The position numbers and the translations under genes were made by a program. The notes under the pieces were generated by a model. It saw nothing but the letters and a program-made list of their open reading frames with translations. It was not told where the DNA came from and ran no database searches. This document shows, piece after piece, positions 37,901 to 48,805 of a stretch of DNA of 64,000 bases (position 1 is the first letter of the stretch; each line of letters opens with the position of its first letter). Source of the DNA: Astur gentilis (Eukaryota > Chordata > Aves > Accipitriformes > Accipitridae); NCBI RefSeq assembly GCF_929443795.1, contig NW_026061101.1, positions 1,612,001 through 1,676,000 on the forward strand, given 5' to 3'.

Positions 37901-40900
37901 GCTAGGTAAAAGGAGAGGATTAAAGGCTCTTGCTTAAAATAATCACTGAAATGTCATTTTAAGTGTGGGTCTTAAGATGCGGTATGTCTGCATTTCTTGT
38001 CTCAATAGGATGAAAGTTTTGGGTCTGTGCCCAGAATGAAAAAGAGCACGGGAATTCCAAGGACTCTCTTGGTGGAGGTGAAAGATCCCAATGTGGAGGG
38101 TGTTATGCTGACAAAAACTGGAAAATACGCAATACCATGTCTTAATGTGTAAGTATGGAATTAACTGGACCGACCAAAAAGTGAACGAGAGAAACCGTGC
38201 GTACATGTCAGAGTGGCAGTGCAACGAGGTTGACCTGCATCTGTAACGAGGAGGGAGGAAGCGTTGTCATTGTATCTGAACCTCAAAATCTGTGATGCTT
38301 TCTAATGTTAAAATAGGGTGGTCGTACTGTTCATGCCCCTGGAACTTGGTTAAGCTTGTGGTATGCTAAGAACCTGTATTTCTGCAAAAGATTTTGGTAG
38401 TGGTTACAGTGGGAGTCGTTCTCTGTGGAAGCTCGTTTTGCTTCTGCTTTGTGTTTCAAAGGCTTCTTGCAAAGTTGAACAAATAGCTGTTGGGCTGAGA
38501 TTTCCTCCCTCTGAGTTTTATTAGGTCTTATTGGTGAAACAGGATGCAGATTTCCTGTTGCTATGAACTAAGAAAACACTGCTGTGTGCTGACAAGAGTG
38601 GCTGTTTTACAATGCACTTGGTAGCACTTTGGGGTTTCTGTCGTGGACCTCCTTTTGTAGAAGCTGTAACATGGACTTCTTCCACTTATAAAAGGTAATT
38701 ACTGGGAGACTAAATTTACCCTGCGCCTGAAATTTACATTTACCCTCTGGCAGAGGAGAGGTGGGACTCATTTCACCTGATTTCTAGCTGTCAAGAAATG
38801 ATTTTTCTCATCTGAGCTAATTTCTTTGTTGATCCACTGAATGGGAGAGCTCTGCAGCGGGAAAATTGTTCCCCCCTCCCTATTCTGGTGTGGTGGCGAC
38901 AGAAAAGTAGTTTCAACTAAATGCCTATGTTTTAGAAGGCTAATGTGGAGTGAGAAGAATTCCATCTCCTGTCTTCCTTTCATAATATCCAAAGCTTGGA
39001 AAAGTTTTCCTTTACCCACCCTTAATTTGTTTCTTTTTCCTTCCCCTTTCCCCTCCTCCAGGGAAGGTTATGCTAGAACAAAGAAGGAAAAGCCTCCCTT
39101 TTTATCGGAGGAGCCATCCTCTTCCTCCTCAGATGCTCCTATTCCAGATGACATTTTATGTCTCATTTGTAAGGAGATAATGACTGATGCAGCTATTATT
39201 CCCTGCTGTGGAAACGGTTACTGTGATGAATGTAAGTGTGAACTCCCATGTTTGTTAATTCAAAACAGCACATCTGCTCTTCTGAAAGCAGAAAGAGGAG
39301 GTAGCGAAATTACTTTGTTACCAGTTCTATTTTATACTTAAGTATACCCTGAATAGGAAAGGGCTCTTCTTGTATAAAGGGAAAAAAAGGCAGAGAGCTT
39401 TAATAGTTAAATAAATAAATAGTAAAATAAATAGCTTTTTAGTTAAATTTACATGCGGAAGGACGAGTATGAGAGGAGTGGCTGGTTGTGCAGGTGATTG
39501 CAGTATTGACTATTGAATGCATTTAGTTTGCCCACAGCCCTTTTTCTCATGCAAAACTATATAGCCAACTCTGGTGATTTATGGTGGTCTGCAACAAATG
39601 GATAGTTAGAGGCATTTAATCCCCATTTTTCTCCACGGGAGAGTTGATTAAAACCTTCAGAACTCGAACCTAGTAATGGTTTTTTGAACCGACTATTTGT
39701 TTTTTTGAGACAAGTTTTATTCATTAACCTTGAGGGTGGGGACTTCTCACTGTACTATGTAGTGGGAAGAAGACTAGCTGAAACATCAAGACACAGCCTA
39801 CTCTACATCTTCAAATGTTACAAGAGTGACATACCAAAACTCTAGAGTTATTTGCTGCATACTAGAAATTTTTTATGCTATTGAACCTTTATAGCTTCCT
39901 GCTCTCCATTCAAGACCATATTCACCTGTTGATCATATAAGTGTTTTTATAGTTGATTAGAATGCCCAAAACTTCCTTAGTTTGGCTAAATGCTATTTTG
40001 ATTATTCTAATTATACACAGGTATTAGAACAGCCTTACTGGAATCTGAGGAACGTAGATGCCCAGAGTGTCATCAGACAGGTGTTTCGCCTGATGCTTTC
40101 GTGGCCAACAAGTGCCTACGCCGGGTAACATGATGACTTTTACGTAAAGTGCTTGTAAGAATAGGCTCTTTGTCAAAAGCTGAAAGGGAAGGAAATATTA
40201 ATTTACATCTGCTTAAGCAAGGTTGAATTGAATAAGGCTAAATTTACCTTTCCAGTACATTATCTGTTATCACAGAAGCTTACAGCTCCTTGGAGACAAT
40301 CTGGCAAATTCAGGTCACGCTTTTGTTTAAGGTGATTGACTCACTTTCAAATTCTGTGTTAACACGGCAGTAATTTGAATACAGATGCTCTGAGTTACCA
40401 ATCACTAGTATCAGTGTTTAATGTGATGTGTTCATGTATTGGCATATTGATTTCTTTTGGGATTGATGGCATTTACAGCTAATTACACAAGTAATTTTAC
40501 TCTGTGGAGGCTTTTGTTCGTGTATCTGCTGAAGTTTCATATTACCTTTTCGTAAATGTTCTTCTGCCTCTAGGCTGTGAGCAACTTCAAAAATGGAGCC
40601 GGTTACAGAAAAAGGCACCGTCAGCAGGTTTGGCACCAACAGCAGCTGCCACTGCCACCACCACCACTCCTGACTCTTGCACCTCCTGCTGCTCTGGTGA
40701 CTGCTGCTGAAGCGTCTACATATTCGTCTCTGTCAATCAGCAGTTTGTTGGAAGAGAAGGTAAGCTTTGTTTCAACATTGGCAGCGATTCTTGCATTTTA
40801 GTAGAGCTTATTTGCCAGCTGTCTGCATTTATTCACAAGGGCTGTCAGATTCCTGTACTAAGACAACCAGCATTACCAAGTCGTCTGGGCCCCCAAGGAC

Positions 40901-43900
40901 AATCAACACTCACCACTGGTAAGGAACTGTAACTTTAGAATTTCTTTTAAAAAACGATCTTCAGATAAACTGAATGGGGTTTTTTGCTCTTTCCTCTCTC
41001 TGCTCCAAAAGGTCATCCAGCAAGAGCCAGTACAATTTGCTCAGCAGATGGCAGACCAGGCTGGGAACTGTAAGTGTTCTACAAAAATGCAATGTATTAA
41101 TACTTGTAACCTGTTAAATGAGGCTGTAACACATAAGTTCTACAACAGCTGATTCATAATGAAGTAAGTGTGCACCGATAGTTGTGTAGAATACAAGTGG
41201 TCATTAATGTTTAAATGGCCTAATTGGAATTGGCTTTAACAAAGGGCTATGTGCTCGCAGTAAGATTATTTACAATAAAAGTCCAGCGCATAATTGAAAA
41301 GAGGACTCTGAAAAATGAACGCTTTCTGAGGAAACCATAAGTGCATCTAAATATCAAATATAATTAAAGGATCAGGTGGAAAGCCACCCTTTTGCTCACT
41401 GGCTGTATAAGGCTGAAGAAATTGATTTCCCAATAGAAACCAGCCTCCAGCGTTCTTTTTTGAACAACTTAGTTGATTCTGATTGAGCAAATCATTGGAA
41501 AAGTCAAGGCTGTTATTTTAGGACAATTTTGAGTTTCTTCAATTTAGTCGTCTCAAATAGCCCAGCTGCTTTCTCTCCGATGGGAAGAGAAGAGTCTGTT
41601 TTATCTATTATTGCTGTGCCAAGTCAGTCCTTCATTTTTTTATATACTTGACGTTAGATAGACTGTAAGGGTGCAGAGTCTTTATAAAATCTCAAAGATA
41701 AATCCAAACAAAAATCGGGATCCATCCCACAGATGGTTTAAAATCTCAGATCCAGTAAGCAAGAAAATAACAATGCAGGGACAAGAACAGGCCAAGTACA
41801 TCATCATGAGGCAACAGCACAGGAAGCGTATGTGGAAGAGGTTAAAAGAAGTTTGAGAGAAGATGAGTTAATATTGGTGCAGGACTTTGAAGGTTAGAAG
41901 TGCAAAATATTAAGTGTCTCAAGGAGTAGCAGAGGGGCGGTGGGCACATGGCACGTGGGAGATGGGAGCCTCTGTTAAGCATGGGCAGCCTCCACCCGCA
42001 GCTGCAAAGCTGAGTGTAAGGAGAGAAGACCGAGGGGAGTGTTGGGGGTGAGGATGTGGAAGGCGAGGATGAGGATCAAGAAGTGAGTGTAATCTCCCAT
42101 GAACGGAAAGCAGGGAGAAAAATGCTTAAGTTGAGAACAAGAAGTGCTTGCCACGATGCTCCCGCTTCCTTCGCTTTCCCCTTTAAAATCAGGCAGAGTG
42201 TAACAAACAGTGACACATGTTTTCGGGTTTCGTTAGAGGTCCAAACCGAGGACGCCTGCACAGTGAATGTACCCAAAGGACTCAGGCGCCAGCACTACCA
42301 GAATCAACACCAGTCGTTGTGCCTGTGCCTCCAGGTCCCTTGTATCCTCCAGCACGCCATGCACTTCCTCTTCCACTGGGGGTACCACCACCACCGTTTC
42401 CTCCTCAGTTTCCACCTGGCCAGCCTCCATCTGCTGGGTGCACTGTCCCCCCTCCAGGATATCCCCCAGCTCCTGCAAACACGCCATCAGCTTGGGTCCC
42501 AAGAGCAGTACCCATGTCTCCTTCACTTACCATCCCAAGGACACAAGCATCTCCTTTCTCTAGGGAGGAGTTTTACAGAGAACAACGGAGTCTTAAAGAG
42601 GAGTAAGTATTTGGCTCAGTGAAGCTGCGTGGGGCTTCATGTTTGTATTTTGATGGCATAACGAGCTGCAGTTACACTCAAGTGCACCTGACGTAAGCAA
42701 AAATGACAGTGTTTTTTCCAATATACTTTTTTGTTGCAGATGGTAGACATGCAAAACTAAACCAAGACAAATGTCATTCTAGAACTTTCCCTAAAACTTG
42801 TAGGAATGCTAAACTGTTTTTGCTGAAATAGGACGTTCCCCTTTTGCGTTTGCATGCAGTCTATATTTTCTCATATAGGCCATGTTTTGTTTCTTGGTGC
42901 CTTTTTGTAATAAAGGTCAAACTTATTTTAACAGGGGAAAGAAAAAGTCCAAACGCGATGAGTTTGCCGGTGATATTGCTAAGGAATTGATGGAACGTAA
43001 AAAGATTCCAAAGGAGCGTAGGCATTCGTTTTCCAGGTAACTGGTTTACATGTCTGTAATGGAGAAGCAGGTTGTCTGGAAGAATCAGGGGGAGTTCCAC
43101 TGCACCTCTCTCTCATTGGATGGATTGGATGATTCAAGGGATTAGCAGGGATAGGAGTTTCATATGTAGGTTACTAGCTCAAATATGGCAGAGATGACAG
43201 TTGACTGATAGTGATAATGGGGCAGCAGTTGTTAAGGAACAGGGGCCTCTTTCCCTGAAGCTTCTCTGCAATTACACCCTTCACCTCCTGAGAGCCGTGA
43301 GGAGGCTAGGAACTGAATAGGCGTAGTAGCCGGATTTTCTGCATCTCCCTGTTCTGATTGTTATAAACCAACAGAGCCAATTCTATATAAAATTCATATA
43401 TTTATTCAGAATAGCAAGCAAGCAGCGCTGGGCGGCCGGGGAGTCCGCGCTCCACCAAGGGCTCACAACTTTCTGTTATAGTGACATTCCTTTTATACAG
43501 TTCATGCACCCCTTTCTTGTAGATCTCCGCCTTGTCTTGCTGCTTCTTTCTTCACAGTTTTGTTAATGGGTAGATTCGGTCAATCTTCTCAAAGGAGAGT
43601 GTCTGTGGAGTGTCTTTTGATGTGGAGGAATGTAGTCACCATAGAGTTCATCCCCTTATCTGGTCCATTGGCTTTTCCCTCCTTATCTAGTCAATCACAA
43701 TGTGTCCCTTCCCCCTTCCCGATTGGTATGTAAACCTTATTGTCTTCTTTTTAATTCAACACGAATTACACAATGGGAGGGAACAGTTTGGTTCCCTGTC
43801 GACTACATGATTGTAACCATTACCTCAAAGCACATCGGAGGAGATATGTGAGAGAAATTGTCTCCATTTCCTCTTTTGTCTCTCTCCTGTGGATACACGG

Positions 43901-45112
43901 AGAGATTTTAAGCTGGACTGCAAACTGGTGGCTTTCACTAGAATTTTGTTGACATTGTTAAATGAAAAACAAGAAAAACTTGTGAAGAAAAAACTCAGGG
44001 CAGCTGATGTTTTCTATCCCCCAAATCACTTGGGCAGGAGTCTGAATAGCTGGCTCTTAGTAATGCTGTCAGTAGCTTTCCTAGAGTAATGGCATTGAGT
44101 CATATTACTCGAGGCTGAGTTTAGAAGCCTTTAGATACGACTTTTTTCTTGAAGCACGGTCACTATCCTTGGTTAGAGCTAGAGGTATGTGCAAGATTTT
44201 GCTAGGACATTGGGCTAGAAGTGTTGATTGTAAGACTGCAGTACAAGTATTTTGCATCCTGTACAAATTGCCAAAGAAGTAGTGAAGTTAAAGAGACTAA
44301 GCAGGCATTTTGAAATTGAGCTTTACTGTCTTCAGGCCAAACCATGTTTTCCTGATGTTTGATGCTGCACTGTAGCCATTAAGACTTGCTCTTTTTGCAT
44401 CTTACTGCAACAACAATGAATTGCGCTGCATGCAGTTGCAGAGTAGTGAAAAAAAGTGTGCACTGACATAGCAGTAGAGGCCACTATACACCACCTGAAA
44501 TCGGCCGATAGGTATGGTAGTTCATGTGGTAGAAGTGAGTGGAAACAGACTTAGCCTTCCTCTCTGTGTTTCCACTAACAAAGCAACAGCTGTTCTGTCT
44601 TGTGAGCAGAAACTTTTACATGTTATTAAGTTCTTCAGCTGGCAGTAGCATTATGTCAGCAGCTGAAAGAACATAAGTGTATGGAGAGTCAAAAAACCTC
44701 AAACCAAATTTGGGAGGAAAAAACTGGGGAGAGCGACTGTTTTGAATTAACTTGTGCGTGTGTGTGTGTTGTGTTTTTTTTAAGGTCCAAGCCTCCTTAT
44801 AGTGCTTCGTCTTACTCTAGAAGTTTCTATACCTACTCCAAGTCAAGATCAGCTTCTTCCCCCTCTCGCTCCCACTCTCGGTCATTTTGTCGTTCCCATT
44901 TGCATTCCTACTCGCCATCGCGGCCGCATCCAAGAAGAGGCAAAGGGAAGAGTCGTAACTATTGTTCTAGGTCAAGGTCACCTGGTAATAGAGCTGGAAA
45001 TTACCCTGAAAAATGTTCTGGAAGAGCGCGCCCTGTCATCAAAGATCCTACCAAATCAAAAGAGAAGGAAGTGGAATATCCACAGGGAGGTGGCAAAGGA
45101 AATAAACATTAA
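19774..45112 (+). CDS. RBBP6: RBBP6-like gene, copy B (complete gene, frame kept only if exon 3 is skipped)
   Basis: Spliced RBBP6 relative. Exons: 19774-19936, 26267-26367, [29036-29072], 34438-34482, 36868-36956, 37072-37168, 38009-38148, 39062-39231, 40021-40124, 40574-40759, 40840-40918, 41012-41069, 42237-42602, 42935-43036, 44785-45112. Without the bracketed 37-nt exon these total 2028 nt in one frame, 675 residues and a stop. Domains in that product: DWNN ubiquitin-like about 1-80; CCHC knuckle C148-C151-H156-C161; RING-type cysteines C245, C248, C260, C266, C269, C282, C285; Pro-rich about 415-530; RS region at the end. RBBP6 acts as a nuclear RING ubiquitin ligase and in mRNA 3'-end processing. 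The long Rb- and p53-binding part of the normal last exon is missing. With exon 3 included, the extra base at the end of exon 2 gives a stop after four codons. The gene is therefore either a pseudogene or a reduced gene with altered splicing. Confidence 0.8.
19937..26266 (+). other. Intron 1 of copy B
   Basis: 6.3 kb. Holds one CR1 fragment near its 3' end. Short open stretches at 20338-20470 and 21250-21434 are conserved in copy C but I recognise no domain in them. Bases of about 22,270 to 24,175 are absent from copy C. Confidence 0.6.
25341..25479 (-). mobile_element. CR1 LINE 3' fragment
   Basis: Contains TCATAGAATCCTAGACTCAG, GGTTGGAAGGGACCT and GGCAGGGACACCTTCCACGA, the reverse complement of the conserved 3' end of avian CR1. 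About 140 bp, heavily 5'-truncated as is usual for CR1. Confidence 0.88.
26267..26367 (+). CDS. RBBP6: Copy B exon 2: DWNN domain end
   Basis: Starts after tttcag and encodes EYTDGNALI, SWVIVRRIPAGGVKVTSKT, then CVN before GTAAGT. The last bases read GTTAAC, where the phase of exon 3 requires a 100-nt exon; one base is extra. This breaks the frame into exon 3 but leaves it in phase with exon 4. Confidence 0.9.
29036..29072 (+). pseudogene. RBBP6: Copy B exon 3 (37 nt), out of frame with exon 2
   Basis: Between tcttccag and GTATGT. In its native phase it reads SRTEAVSGTSKA, matching the SRTEPAMATTKA segment of RBBP6. Joined to exon 2 as it stands, the reading is AAG TCG TAC TGA, a stop. Confidence 0.8.
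29715..30278 (+). mobile_element. Solo LTR in intron 3 of copy B
   Basis: 564 bp from TGTCCTGGTTTCAGCTGGGA to GGGTTAAACCACGACA, flanked by a perfect 5-bp duplication CATGT (29710-29714 and 30279-30283). It contains TTCTATTAAACCG near the R/U5 region. Same family as the inverted LTR pairs in the spacers, but full length. Confidence 0.88.
34438..34482 (+). CDS. RBBP6: Copy B exon 4
   Basis: 45 nt after gaacag: IDESPASLSLAHLAK, matching the IDDSSASISLAQLTK segment of RBBP6. Phase 0 at both ends. Confidence 0.88.
34483..36867 (+). other. Intron 4 of copy B
   Basis: AT-rich, with a 13-base A run near 34512. No gene or mobile element recognised. Confidence 0.5.
36868..36956 (+). CDS. RBBP6: Copy B exon 5
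   Basis: 89 nt after taaacag: TANLAEANASQEDKIKAMM and onwards to YDPT. Donor GTGTTG is weak. Confidence 0.88.
37072..37168 (+). CDS. RBBP6: Copy B exon 6: CCHC zinc knuckle
   Basis: 97 nt after ttgtag. Encodes MKKPLGPPPSSYTCHRCRKP, then GHSIKNCPTNG. The C-X2-C-X4-H-X4-C metal ligands are all present. Zinc knuckles bind single-stranded RNA. Confidence 0.92.
38009..38148 (+). CDS. RBBP6: Copy B exon 7
   Basis: 140 nt after caatag: MKKSTGIPRTLLVEVKDPN and onwards to TGKYAIPCLN, matching the RBBP6 linker between knuckle and RING. Confidence 0.9.
39062..39231 (+). CDS. RBBP6: Copy B exon 8: RING first half
   Basis: 170 nt after ctccag: KKEKPPFLSEEPSSSSS, then CLICKEIMTDAAIIPCCGNG and YCDE. Cysteines for the first zinc site and part of the second are intact. 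Confidence 0.92.
40021..40124 (+). CDS. RBBP6: Copy B exon 9: RING second half
   Basis: 104 nt after acacag: IRTALLESEERRCPECHQ, then SPDAFVANKCLRR. Completes the RING-type domain. E2-contacting loop residues resemble RBBP6. Confidence 0.9.
40574..40759 (+). CDS. RBBP6: Copy B exon 10: post-RING linker
   Basis: 186 nt after ctctag: AVSNFKNGAGYRKRHRQQ, then a Gln/Pro-rich run and SISSLLEEK. Shorter than the same exon in RBBP6. Its 3' part is identical in layout to bases 1-75 (copy A). Confidence 0.88.
40840..40918 (+). CDS. RBBP6: Copy B exon 11
   Basis: 79 nt after cacaag: GCQIPVLRQPALPSRLGPQG and onwards to TTG. Matches the GYQVPVLGTPSLLGQ segment of RBBP6. Confidence 0.82.
41012..41069 (+). 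CDS. RBBP6: Copy B exon 12
   Basis: 58 nt after caaaag: HPARASTICSADGRPGWE. The GRPGWE motif is conserved in RBBP6. Splices in phase to 42237. Confidence 0.82.
42237..42602 (+). CDS. RBBP6: Copy B exon 13: proline-rich exon
   Basis: 366 nt, same length as in copy A, frame open from GPNRGRLHSECTQRTQ to SREEFYREQRSLKEE. Confidence 0.88.
42935..43036 (+). CDS. RBBP6: Copy B exon 14: Lys/Arg-rich exon
   Basis: 102 nt: GKKKSKRDEFAGDIAKELM to RHSFSR. One residue differs from copy A (DIA versus DFA). Confidence 0.88.
43359..43807 (-). mobile_element. Solo LTR in an intron, unit B
   Basis: Counterpart of 2677-3125, same 449-bp length and TGAT flanks (43355-43358 and 43808-43811). Confidence 0.6.
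44785..45112 (+). CDS. RBBP6: Copy B last coding exon: RS region to the shared stop
   Basis: RS-rich exon as in copy A, ending at TAA 45110-45112 where copy A has TGA. Copy B keeps NYPEK, as in canonical RBBP6, where copy A reads NSPEK. Confidence 0.85.
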
Positions 45113-45763
45113 AAACCCCAGAAGAGAAGAAAAGGAGATGAGAATGAAGGATTTCCTTCATTTCGTGAAAAATCTCCTGGAATGGAACCTCCTGCGAAAA
45201 AAGTGAAGGAGGAGTTGCCCAAGACAGGCAGTGTTGAAACATCTTCCTCTCAAAAGGGTGAGAAGGTTCTTGGTACCCCACAGAAAGTTCACCCAAAAGT
45301 GACAAAAGATCACCCAGAAACCAGAGCAGCCAAGGAGGAAAAGGCAAAGAAAGACCACAATGAAAATGACAGTGAGAGTAATGTATCTGCAAAAGATGAG
45401 GGAGCTGCAGGAAAAAGTCCAAAAGACCCGAAAGAAAAGTCTGCTGATAAGGTGAAAGAGGATACAGCAGCACCTGCTGCAGTTGACCAGCCTGAAGCAA
45501 GCAGAAGTCAAAGCCGTCCCAGTGTTAGCTGTAGTCAAAGGCCTCCTGAGAGTCAGCCTCGAAGCCACAGCAGCAGTGCCAGCTCAGGAGAGAGTCAAGA
45601 CAGCAAGAAAAAGAAAAAGAAAAAAGAGAAGCAGCAGCACAAGAAGCATAAGAGTCACAAGAAGCATAAGAAACACATTGGAAGCGAAACGGCATTGGAG
45701 AAGAGCCAAAACCACAAACACAAGAAGGAAAAATCGAAGGAGAGCAAAGATAAAGATAAGTAA
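45113..45763 (+). pseudogene. RBBP6: Open C-terminal tail beyond the stop, copy B
   Basis: The original frame stays open for about 216 codons after the TAA, with the same RBBP6-like C-terminus as copy A and a longer HKKHKSHKKHKKH run. It ends at TAA 45761-45763, eight residues before the KSVTT end of copy A, through a CAA to TAA change. A methionine at 45182 would give 193 residues. Confidence 0.7.
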
Positions 45764-46185
45764 AACATGAAATCTGTCACTACATAGAATGACGGATATT
45801 AAAAAAATGACTTAATTCCTAAGTCATCTGTATTAAATTTTGTTAAAATGTAAATGAATTCAAGCGTTGCAAATAGTGACATGGAAGACCCTGTGCTGCA
45901 CTTAAAATATTGCTGCTTGATTATTTGAGTTTTACATCAGAGCTTTATAAAAGTGAACATTTTGTAGAGAATTGTGAGTTGTGGCCATGTATCATGAAAG
46001 GTTTTGCTGGGGCATGTTATTTTAAACCATTGTTAATTACTTTGGGTGGGGTATACTGCAAAAAATTTCACAGCTGACTTTTGTTTTACTTGCCTGGCAG
46101 AAGAAGGTGGTACCTGTTATAAAATAGCAGCAGCAAAATGCTTTGCAGAATCCATCACAGCCCTGTTATGTCCCTTTTTGGTTAC

Positions 46186-46191
46186 AATAAA
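46186..46191 (+). promoter_or_regulatory. Poly(A) signal AATAAA, copy B
   Basis: Same position relative to the gene end as the signal in copy A. Confidence 0.6.
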
Positions 46192-46854
46192 TTTTCAGTA
46201 AACTATCCAATGTGATGAGATTTGCAGTGATAGCTGAACAGGAGCAGAGAAGAGGCTAGTGACAGAAAAAAGGTACCAGTAGAAGCTTGCTGGTAGCTAA
46301 CATGTACAAAAAATAACATATTTTCATTTTGAAAAAGTTTCATTTTGAAAAGACAGGTAGGACTTTAAATCTTTTGAACGGATGCGACGTGGGGAGGTGC
46401 TGCCAAGAGGTATGTTTTTTTCCTGTGCCAAGTGGCCTTGTTTTTGTATTGTAAAAGGTAGGATGTGGCCCCAAACAGAGAGCCAGTCTTCAGAGCTGGT
46501 CCTGACTATTTTAGAATAACGTTCAATACGAAGCTGTCACATTTCAACCTTGTTCCAGTTTGTTTGGAAAGCTGTTGTCATTTGCCAGCAGACCCCCCCG
46601 GACACCTGGGACCCCCCCAGACACCTGGGTCCCCTCGGTCGCGCTGCGGCCGCAGCTTCACCTCAGTGAAGGGGACGGAGAACTCGAAGCCTTTCCAGGG
46701 AAACCAGTTGCTGCCCTGGGGAGAGCTGGGGAGGGGGGGTCCATCAGGCCCTGTAGACACCCTGTAGACCCCTGTAGGGGCCCTAGAGAACGGCCCCCTG
46801 CCCTGCCCCTGCCCCAGGCTCTGTCGCTCTATAGGGGCCCCATGGCCAGGCAGA

Positions 46855-47245
46855 GCACTGGGGGCAAGTGGGATATGCTGGGAGCAACTGGGAGTAACTG
46901 TGACGATGCTGGGGTGCAACTGGGATCACACTGGGAGCAAGTGGGCCCATGCTGGGGGCAACTGGGAGCAACTGGGATCACAGCGGGAGCAACTGGGATC
47001 ATATTGGGAGTGACTGGAATTGTACTGGGAGTGACTCTGAGCCTGCTGGGGGCAACTGCGACCATACTGGGTCAACTGGGAGCAAGTGGGACTGTGTTGG
47101 GGGGCACCTGGGACCATGCTGGGGTACCTGGGAGCAACTGGGATCATGCGGGGCGAGACTGGGCTCATACTGGGAGCAACTGGGACTACGCTGCTGGCAA
47201 CTGGAATCATGCTGGGCGAGACTGGGATCATCCTGGGAGCAACAG
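46855..47245 (+). repeat. 21-bp minisatellite, unit B
   Basis: Same array as at 6153-6545. A 424-codon ORF through it (46560-47834) is an artefact of the 21-bp period and GC-rich flanks. Confidence 0.85.
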
Positions 47246-47274
47246 GGGCGGAAGCCTGCCCCACCTCCCCGGTC

Positions 47275-47562
47275 AAGAAACGCTGAGCTGCTTGTCCGGA
47301 CGCCTGGGTCCGCCGGGGTGCCCTGCGGCTGGGGGAGGAGCCATGCAAATTTATGCTAATGCCACCCCGCGGCTGCTTCTCCCCCTCCCGTCCCCTCTCT
47401 GCACCTCCAGGGCACCATCGAGACGCGGCCTCCGGCGGCGCAGAGCGGCCGCGCGGGCGCCTGTTGGTCGGACGGTGGGCGGGCGGGCGAGCAGAAATGA
47501 CGTCATACGGGGGCGACGCGGCGGGAGGTTTGAATCCGGGCGGCGGCGGCCGCAGGTTGTGC
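47275..47562 (+). promoter_or_regulatory. CpG-rich block with octamer and perfect CRE, unit B
   Basis: As in unit A, but with a perfect TGACGTCA (47498-47505). Octamer ATGCAAAT at 47343-47350. Followed by a 13-base G run, against 17 in unit A. Confidence 0.5.
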
Positions 47563-47855
47563 GGGGGGGGGGGGGTGCTGGGGGGCGCCTGGGTCCTCCC
47601 AGAAGCCAAAGAGTCCCCCCACCCAAGGACACAGCCCCGAACTCCTGGGTGTCCCCCGGAATTCCTGGTTCCCCCGCAGATGCCCGGGTTCCCTGGCAGC
47701 TCCCCAAAGAGGAGGTGACCGATGGTGTAGAAGGGGAAAACCTGAAAGGGGTCCAGGAGGGCCCCCCCATGGGAACGCAGCTCCTGGGAGGGGCACGTCA
47801 GAAGGGGGTTTTCGGGTCCCCATTGGGGTATTGAGGGACCCCAAGGGGGTACTAG

Positions 47856-48109
47856 TGTTACCGTAAAAAGCCAGTCAAAGCAACTCTGTAAGACTCAGGT
47901 TTGGAGTTTTAGAAAGTAGGCATTCTTTATTGCAGCGCTGGATGCACGGGGGATAGTTTCTTCTAACGGGCGTACCGCTACCTACAGCAAGCAAAGATTC
48001 TATTGTTCTAATATATAGATATTCTCATTACATTTCCCGGAATTGTCATACATATTCATGTTATTTCCCAGAAATTATTTACATAGTGTCTGCCCTTTGG
48101 GGCATGACA
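47856..48109 (-). mobile_element. Solo LTR in the G-rich repeats, unit B
   Basis: Counterpart of 7162-7412, with the same TG..CA ends and AATAAAG signal on the minus strand. Confidence 0.6.
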
Positions 48110-48805
48110 TATTTTGGGGGTCTCCAAGGGTGTTTTGGGGTGTCCCAAGGGGACAGAGGGGATCCCCAAGGGGTCCAGGGCCCCCCCCATGTGAGAGCAT
48201 ATTTTCGGGGGGAGTGTTGGTGTCTCCAGGGGGGTCCTGGGGGGCCCTAAGCAGGGGGTTGGGGACCCTGAAGGGGTTTTGGGGTGGCCCAGAGGAATAC
48301 AGGGGACGTTAAGAGGGTATTGAGGTGTCCCAGGGAGATATAAGGGGCTTTTAAGGGAGTTTTGGTGTCCCCATGGGTGGCATTGGGGGTCCTAAGAGGG
48401 TTTTGGGGAGCCTAAGGGGGTTTGGGGTCCCTAAGAGGGTGTGAGGGTCCCAAGATGGTACTGGGGTCCCTAGAGAGGATATTGGGGCGTGCTAGGGTGG
48501 GGCACTAAGGGAGCTTTGGGGGTCCCTAAGGGGGTATTGGGGATATTGGGGGACTCTTAAGGGAATGTTGCGGGGTTCTGAGGGGATATTGGGGTTCCTT
48601 AAGAGGGTTTTGGGGCACCCGAGGGGGATGGGAGGGGCTCTAAGGGTGATTTCAGGGTCTCTAAGGGGATTGGGGAGGGGTCGGGGTCCCGAGGCAGGTT
48701 TGGGGGTGGCTGGGGGGGAATCAGTGTCTGGGGGTCCCCAAGGGGTAAGTTGTGGTTTGGGGGGGGTCCAGGGGCAGGTTTGAGGGTTCGGGTGGAGGGT
48801 GTCAG
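48110..48805 (+). repeat. G-run degenerate tandem repeats, unit B
   Basis: Counterpart of 7413-8100, with small indels between the units. Confidence 0.75.

Larger units (their letters stand above)
37169..40573 (+). other. Introns 6 to 9 of copy B
   Basis: Introns of 840, 913, 789 and 449 bases between the linker and RING exons. No repeats or genes recognised. Confidence 0.55.

Noticed and set aside
46560..47834. 424-codon plus-strand ORF
   Set aside because: Runs through the 21-bp minisatellite and CpG block; the period is divisible by three, so stops are rare. Unit A has the frame broken.
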